Assembly (NCBI GenBank): GCA_022925895.1
Contig: JAKSYS010000748.1
Location: 1 to 27,985 of the forward strand
DNA length: 27,985 nucleotides
Origin: Fragilaria crotonensis
Taxonomy: Eukaryota > Bacillariophyta > Fragilariophyceae > Fragilariales > Fragilariaceae
Reading direction: 5' to 3'
Of the stretch, positions 22,934-27,985 are shown in pieces; positions within the stretch are counted from its first letter, which is position 1; the number at the start of each line of letters is the position of its first letter. Position numbers and translations under genes: made by a program. Below the pieces are notes generated by a model that was given only the letters and a program-made list of their open reading frames with translations, was not told the origin of the DNA and ran no database searches.

Positions 22934-25196
22934 TCATTGTCTACCTGAAGGAGCCACTTCATGCTCCTCGTCCTTACCATCAGCAGCAGGAAGCACATTG
23001 AGCTGAGCACCCTCGAGAAGCTGCTTCTTAGCACAAATCCCTACCAGCACTTACAACCTTCTCTTTGGCAGCAGTGAAAGTTCCATAGAGATTGTTCTGG
23101 AAATGCTGTCGCGCCCCTTACTCACTCGCTCACCATTTGGACCATCAGGCATAGAAATGGAAGTACAGTGGCGTAATACTCTCCCATCCCAGCATATTGC
23201 CGCTCCATGGCAAAGACGAACCGCAAGGCCTGAAAAGGTTGCCCCATCAGGTTTGAGACCATGGACATTTGGCAGAATAAAGAACCAATTAAAACCTACT
23301 GATGGTTTGTCTTCTGTCCAAACTGCATAACCCTGGGAAGCGTCGTGGACATCGTAGTGTGAAGCATTCCCAGATTGACGCTCATGTCAATCGTGAATCC
23401 AACACGTTCAACACCATCTCCGTTCATGGGTGGAATAGGTTCCAATCCAGAGTCCGCTTCGAGACCCAGGATCACACCAAGGACATCAGGAAACATGCCT
23501 TCCCAATTGCATGCAACGACACAATCATATCACAAAGCATCTCCGGAGGAACACTGCGATTGGTAGCATATGGGACCGGCTTCATGTTGCCCTTAGTGAT
23601 ATTTGTGCCAAGGGCATGCATGGAACCAACATCACCCTTTCCAGCACGTGCGTTAGAGGTCTGAACTCCACAGTGGATCGCTGAATTGCAGGTTGTTATG
23701 GTGTCTAACCATCTTCCAGCCCCTGGGATGAGGGTTTGGACATGCCGAATGCGAAGGACAGTCTGTTGGTCCCACAATTCCCTCATCGTCAATGGCAATA
23801 ATCACATCAATGATGGGATCACAAGTCGGGTCAAGGATCCAACATGTTGGCGGCATGTTGAAATGATGGCAACCGAGTGCATAGTGGCGCCCCCCTTCCC
23901 TGGCTGAGGTGGCCGATGCTAACTTGCAATTGTACAGAGCTGCAAGCTCTGCCTGTGGCCATGTCCCAGCATCCTCACCAGAGAATACATCTGGGGCCAT
24001 CTTCGGACCCATCCGATCGGAACATTGCTGCGCACGGTATGTCTTTCGTGCATGGCCATTATGGCAAGTGGACCTCAAACCAATTCTCCAGATGGAAACC
24101 AGCTGACCGTCATCCATGAACAACTTCTTCACATAACCGTCCCCAAAAGTGTAAACTCCCGACCCATTGCAATCATGGCAATGGTGGAGACGAAGCCAAC
24201 TCATATCCAGGGGATCAAAGTATTATCGACACCCGAATCAGGGTGATGTCTTTCCTTGCACAGTAAAAATCCCAGCATCGGGAATGAAAGCCAAGCACGT
24301 CCGGAACTTGAAGTCAACACTGTCCATCAAGTCATCGTCCTCAAAGCACCTCATCACAGCCACAATGTCTGGATCAACAAGAACACCTTCTCCAGCCAAT
24401 GGTGCAGGGATGAGGAGGGGCTCATCGATCGGTTCAAAATCACATCCATGAGGTACACCTTCTGCACAAAATCGACAGATGTTCCAGCATTAGCATCGTG
24501 TTCCGTGAACATATCCGAAATTGAAGAGAGTTGCAAGACATCATAATCATGTTGGTAAACAGTATTAAGTGAATTCAGAATGAAGGACATCGGAGTGCCA
24601 CAAAGCTTCACGTCACCAGGGTAACGACAATCATTCTCAACATCCAGGTGGAACGTCTTCCGAATAGTATTTCATCAGGAGAGCCAGGCACAAATGCCAA
24701 GCCTTTAACAAGCAGTGCCAGCATTTGTTCCTGTGATGGGAGGAATTCACGGGCGAGCGATCAGGAAGTTTGTTGGCATTCTCGATGCTGCTGTCCTCCT
24801 TCGGTTTCTTCTTGTCGACATTTTCCACATCAGAGTGTAACCATCACTATCATTACATTGGCTTTCCAAATTGTTGCCACTCCTGGCAGCCCTGATCCTC
24901 TTCTTCCTAGCACGGCGTTTCTTACCCCTGGTGCTCCGTTGTTGCGGTTCTTGCTTCTCCTCCCCAGCATTTGCAATATGCATATCCACATCGCTTCCCC
25001 GGCCAGAATTGTTGTAAACATCATCGCAACCAATGCCACAACTGTCCCTCCCGACACTTCTCCTACTCTTTGAGGCAGCTCCCACAGGATAAACCCTTGG
25101 GGATTGCCCCAGGTTGAGAACCGCAGTTCTACTTGAAGAGGTCTTCCTCTTGGCACCAATCAAAGCACGGTCATGTGGTGGGTTGGGATTCATCAT
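22934..25196 (-). pseudogene. MSWLRL/HxD passenger gene, copy B (inside the MULE), frame-broken
   Basis: Homologous to copy A at 1-2328. Read from ATG 25196: a basic N-terminus with RGKKRRARKKRIRAA (about 24925-24880, NLS-like), then RYPGDVKLCGTPMSFILN (about 24625-24570), SISDMF and VYLMDVILNR (about 24525-24435), and MSWLRL (24204). TFGD, ATSAREGGRHY and PPTCWILDP follow, ending in a D-V-IIAIDDE stretch (24150-23780). Next come VLGVILGLEADSG, TIDMSVNLGN, ASHYDVHDASQGYAVWTED (about 23365-23307), NWFFILPNVHG, GLAVRLCHGAAICWDG and RHCTSISMPDG (about 23173-23140). The tail is NNLYGTFTAAKEKVVSAG and KKQLLEGAQLNVLPAADGK, ending at TGA 22936-22934. H-Y-D (23359-23351) and H (23170-23168) match copy A's motif exactly in place. 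It lacks copy A's GAT repeat and following linker. One-base breaks occur near 23362, 23100 and elsewhere. It is not a transposase; the role is unknown. Its position inside both TIRs makes it MULE cargo. Confidence 0.72.
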
Positions 25197-25367
25197 TGCA
25201 AGAACACCACAACCACCCACGGCTAACAAGAAGACACCACCACTTGCCACTTCTGGCAATCAGCTAGCACTACGTCAGGTACTTGATGCAATTCCTTGTC
25301 GCCGCCCCTCTGGCCTTAGCACAACCACCACTTACGGAACAAGTCAAGAGTCGAGTCCTTGTCACCT

Positions 25368-25712
25368 GGCCTGAGCGCAACCACCGGTTGTCGCTGTACG
25401 GCAACAAGCAGCTATCGCCACGTCAGGTACTAGTTGACTATCCTCAACTGTGATTCCTCCACCGCTGGCTCCAGTGCCGAGTCCTTGTCGCCTGGCCTGA
25501 GCGCAACCACCGCTTGTCGCTGTATGGCAACAAGCAGCTATCGCCACGTCAGGTAGTTGACAGTCCTCGACTGTGATTCCTCTACCGCTGGCTCCAGTGC
25601 CGAGTCCTTGTCGCCTGGCCTGAGCGCAACCACCGCTTGTCGCTGTATGGCAACAAGCAGCTATCGCCACGTCAGGTAGTTGACAGTCCTCGACTGCAAT
25701 TCCTTATTGCCC
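25368..25712. repeat. Subterminal tandem repeat array in the MULE (126, 123 and 96 bp units)
   Basis: Three head-to-tail units each begin GGCCTGAGCGCAACCACC (25368-25493, 25494-25616, 25617-25712; the last is shortened). Units share CAACAAGCAGCTATCGCCAC and CGCTGGCTCCAGTGCCGAG (the latter in the first two). More diverged half-units flank the array (about 25240-25367 and 25713-25860). It lies upstream of the passenger gene and close to the right TIR, a place where MULEs and CACTA elements often hold transposase-binding repeats. Confidence 0.9.
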
Positions 25713-26256
25713 GGCCTGAGCACAAGAACCACCACTTTCCGGCACAAGTCTACTGTCTAATTGTCGACTGGAATTCCTCGTCGCCCGCCCTCGTCAGCGC
25801 AACCACCCCTTGCCAACAAAACAGCAAGAAGCTGCTATTGCCAGAAAATCAGGTACCAAAAGGATGAGCAAAAGCAGCAACAACAATGAGGACCAAGAAG
25901 TACAGCATGCAAACAAATTTATGGAACATAAATAATTTGTACTCGAAGCAGAGCACACATTCCAAAAATTCACAACGCACAGTGGAACATATACTACATT
26001 TACAGACCTTGATGTATTCACACTGTCGGTCGAATTAAATTTTGCACTCCGAGAAGACTCCGAACTCCGAGTATGCTATGTACTATAATGTATACTGCAG
26101 ATATATGTGTAATATGTAATTTTGGAGGTTTTGATCGTGTGTACTCCAACACTTGATCTGCAGTACGCTAATGATTTCGCACATTGGGCCAACGGCAGAA
26201 TCAATGTGACCCACATGACTTAAAACTAGCAGGGGGTCGCACAAAATTAAACTGCG
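25713..26256. other. Right subterminal region of the MULE
   Basis: No gene is supported. Degraded repeat units reach about 25860, followed by A-rich DNA and a CTCCGAG-repeated stretch (about 26048-26072). The region presumably contains the passenger gene's 5' leader if transcription starts in the TIR. Confidence 0.6.
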
Positions 26257-26333
26257 ATGATGACGTTTCGGACGATTTTGATTGGTGCTAGTGCTTTATA
26301 AGCGCATTAATTCTAAGCGCATTAGGCACTCCC
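26257..26333 (-). repeat. MULE terminal inverted repeat, right (77 bp)
   Basis: Reverse complement of the left TIR with one mismatch; it ends GGCACTCCC on the plus strand. The same doubled TAATGCGCTTA motif and TATAAA box (26295-26300 on the minus strand) face inward toward the passenger gene, about 1.1 kb from its ATG. Confidence 0.95.
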
Positions 26334-26342
26334 CTTGCCAAC
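26334..26342 (+). repeat. Target site duplication, right (9 bp)
   Basis: CTTGCCAAC directly follows the right TIR and is identical to the left copy. The uninterrupted host site would carry this sequence once. Confidence 0.93.
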
Positions 26343-26659
26343 TCGTCATGTATCATATGATACTTGCGCCATAAACATGTTCTTGAGCCCGTTTGTTCGT
26401 CAGAACCATCGGACAATCCATGTTCAACAGCGTATGGTACCAAGAAGAGATGTGTTTGATATTGCTACGGTAGTCAGTCATTCACGTACTTTGCTGATAG
26501 CTGTATTTGTGGTAGCATTGATCAGAGATCTCAAGTGACACCTCTCCATACGTGTTGAGCAGCGATTGTGTCTGCTTCTCCTAATAATCGTGCAAACAAT
26601 CTTGCTGGTCTGTGAGAAGAAAGAAGACCTTCAGGAAAACGATTTGGGAAACAAAGCAA
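26343..26659. other. Spacer right of the MULE, no supported gene
   Basis: Short frames exist but show no motif. This is host DNA that was contiguous with 18891-19115 before the MULE inserted. Confidence 0.55.
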
Positions 26660-27234
26660 TCAATGAGACTTGCTCGAGACTAACCTTGTCAGTCGTTCAG
26701 AAGACTTGCGCATGAAATCTGCTCCAGTGTCAAAATCCAGATTCATGCATTTCACAAAACGGTCCTGAACGTCAATCACTCTCGAATTGCTAGACTTTGT
26801 CGTCTACTTCTCTCCATGGCCAAGTCTGGAAATCTCCATCTTTCTAAGCCTCTTCTACAATGTTCTTTTTCGCTTAGTAGTTCCAATCGACGTCGATCCT
26901 GGTCACTCAACGTACAGTCATCATGCGATTCTTCTGCCGATTGGCAGCATACCGAATATGTTCGCAATATGAGAGAACAGTAAGATACGCATGTAGAGTC
27001 AGCACGTTCCAGCAATAGCAATTCTTTGGCAATCATCTTCGACCTTTTCTTGAAAACATAGTAGTCACAATCTCGCCACCATATCAACGACTTCTCGTTG
27101 TCGCTCATCTCAGATGCTGGTTTAAGATCATTAGAGATAAGTTCCGTTGCGAATCCGCCATTCTGGAATCGAACCCGTTTGTATACTCGAACTGTTTGAA
27201 CAACATCCAACACTGTCCCAGGCGAAGAAGACAT
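26660..27234 (-). CDS. Uncharacterised protein of a diatom-type family with C-x-R-G-L-E motif (one frame break)
   Basis: Start ATG 27234. The protein has VYKRVRF near the N-terminus, an aromatic-rich block SLIWWRDCDYYVFKKRSKMI (about 27100-27040), an acidic/basic helical region, and CRRGLERW ... AMERSRRQSLAI (about 26860-26785). After a one-base shift near 26780 the reading continues VIDVQDRFVKCMNLD to a stop at 26660-26662; the unshifted frame stops at 26776. From memory, diatom genomes contain many small proteins with a W/Y-rich block followed by C-x-R-G-L-E and an R-rich helix ending in a V-x-x-x-Q motif, of unknown function. This gene fits that pattern, but no database match was made. Confidence 0.55.
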
Positions 27235-27985
27235 TAATAGTTCACTGTATGCCGAATACTCTTTGTCGTTGTGGCAGAGAACTATTCAAAATCTCGCCTA
27301 CTATATCTCTCTTCCTAACGCTATTGTTCGAAGCAGAAGCTATGCTCGATGCAACGAGAGGATGCTCTGCGGAGGAGCGTTGGCGAGCGGGCATAGATAT
27401 ATGAATAAAACTGATGGATTCGATATTTCCGAAGGAAGAGTCTTTCTTGGAAAGTTGTCAGTTGTCAGGCTGACGATTATTTCGTTTTTATCCACAGGAA
27501 CCTATTTTACACTGCGGTTCGCAGCGGTCCGGAACAGAACTAGTACAAGTACCATGGCTGTAGTGTACGTTTGCCTCTATGGACATATGCCACCTAAGAT
27601 ACATGTAGGACGAACAATCGCGAGCTTTTTTCCAGTATGTGAAATGTCGACAACATGTATGTGTCATATGACATACTCAGTGTGAAGTATGAAACTACAT
27701 ACAAAAAATGCTATCAGCAAACGCACAAACGAATGGACAGATTCTGGCTCTAGTAGAGGTACTGTATCTCTCGTATTGACTGTTGCATACTTGAGTACGA
27801 GTACTGAGGCCTGAGTACAAAACGCATCGGTATTACTAAAATACTTCATGCTATGATATCTTCATCTGACTCCCTGGAAATCTCATTTGATGTGCATGCT
27901 GGTGTATGCATATATGGAGTGGGAAATGGGAAAGACAACATCCATACACCTTTTGATAAAAATATGTCCTAACTCTTCAGATATA
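27235..27985. other. Right end of window, no supported gene
   Basis: Several short frames occur on both strands (the longest is 140 codons, 27263-27685 plus), none with a recognisable motif. The 5' flank and promoter of the 26660-27234 gene lie here. Confidence 0.5.

Larger units (their letters stand above)
19125..26333. mobile_element. Complete Mutator-like element (MULE), 7.2 kb, with passenger gene
   Basis: The limits are set by 77-bp terminal inverted repeats (19125-19201 and 26257-26333) flanked by a 9-bp direct repeat CTTGCCAAC (19116-19124 and 26334-26342). A 9-bp duplication is typical of MULEs. Inside, a MULE-domain transposase with a SWIM zinc finger runs on the plus strand (19434-22709). 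A second gene runs convergently on the minus strand (25196-22934). A tandem-repeat array lies in the right subterminal region. The near-identical TIRs and clean TSD indicate recent insertion, whereas the coding frames are broken many times as read. Confidence 0.92.

Noticed and set aside
25362..25670. Minus-strand repetitive 102-codon frame
   Set aside because: It is produced by the tandem array itself. Unit lengths of 126 and 123 bp are multiples of three, so an open frame is unsurprising, and there is no start context or domain.
25368..25712. CRISPR-like array
   Set aside because: The whole unit is repeated, with no alternation of short repeats and unique spacers, and the locus is a eukaryotic transposon.
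27263..27685. Plus-strand 140-codon frame at the right end
   Set aside because: No motif and mixed composition; it overlaps the likely promoter region of the minus-strand gene at 26660-27234.

Overview
The window reads as nuclear DNA of a microbial eukaryote, most likely a diatom (probably pennate). The reasons are a Ty1/copia polyprotein of the diatom (CoDi) type, protein families I know mainly from diatoms, genes on both strands with long gene-poor spacers, and GTAC/CTAG-rich low-complexity islands. No bacterial operon structure is visible. All family names come from recognition of motifs; no database search was run.

Layout. (1) 1-2328, plus strand: a frame-broken gene called here the 'MSWLRL/HxD' gene, copy A. 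It runs off the left edge and contains a 40-unit GAT microsatellite. (2) About 2440-5729, minus strand: a frame-broken DDE transposase of the CACTA/Plavaka-like kind, convergent with copy A. (3) 6269-11543, plus strand: a decayed Ty1/copia retrotransposon (gag, protease, integrase, RT, RNase H) with no recognisable 5' LTR. (4) 11821-12948: no supported gene. (5) 12949-15058, minus strand: a frame-broken membrane protein gene. (6) 15059-16999: gene-poor, with a G-quadruplex motif and a hairpin. (7) 17000-17778, plus: a DUF2061 membrane protein, convergent with (8) 17922-18633, minus: a gamma-carbonic-anhydrase-like protein. (9) 19125-26333: a complete 7.2-kb Mutator-like element (MULE) with 77-bp terminal inverted repeats and a 9-bp target duplication. 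It carries a MULE transposase (plus strand) and, convergent to it, a second diverged copy (copy B) of the MSWLRL/HxD gene. (10) 26660-27234, minus: an uncharacterised conserved-looking gene.

The main observation is that two unrelated DNA transposon families in one window, a MULE and a CACTA/Plavaka-like element, each lie tail-to-tail with a copy of the same non-transposase gene. The best conserved part of that gene has an H-x-D ... R-H-C-T-S pattern. This resembles the iron-binding positions of 2-oxoglutarate/Fe(II) dioxygenases, a superfamily whose TET/JBP branch is known to travel with fungal transposons. The passenger relationship is directly supported for the MULE, where both TIRs and the TSD enclose copy B. 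For the left element it is inferred from layout, because its outer end lies outside the window.

Almost every coding region, host genes included, is interrupted by single-base frame changes, several at homopolymer runs. Either the whole locus is decaying or the assembly carries residual indel errors. The near-identical MULE TIRs and the broken gamma-CA-like gene make the second explanation worth testing.
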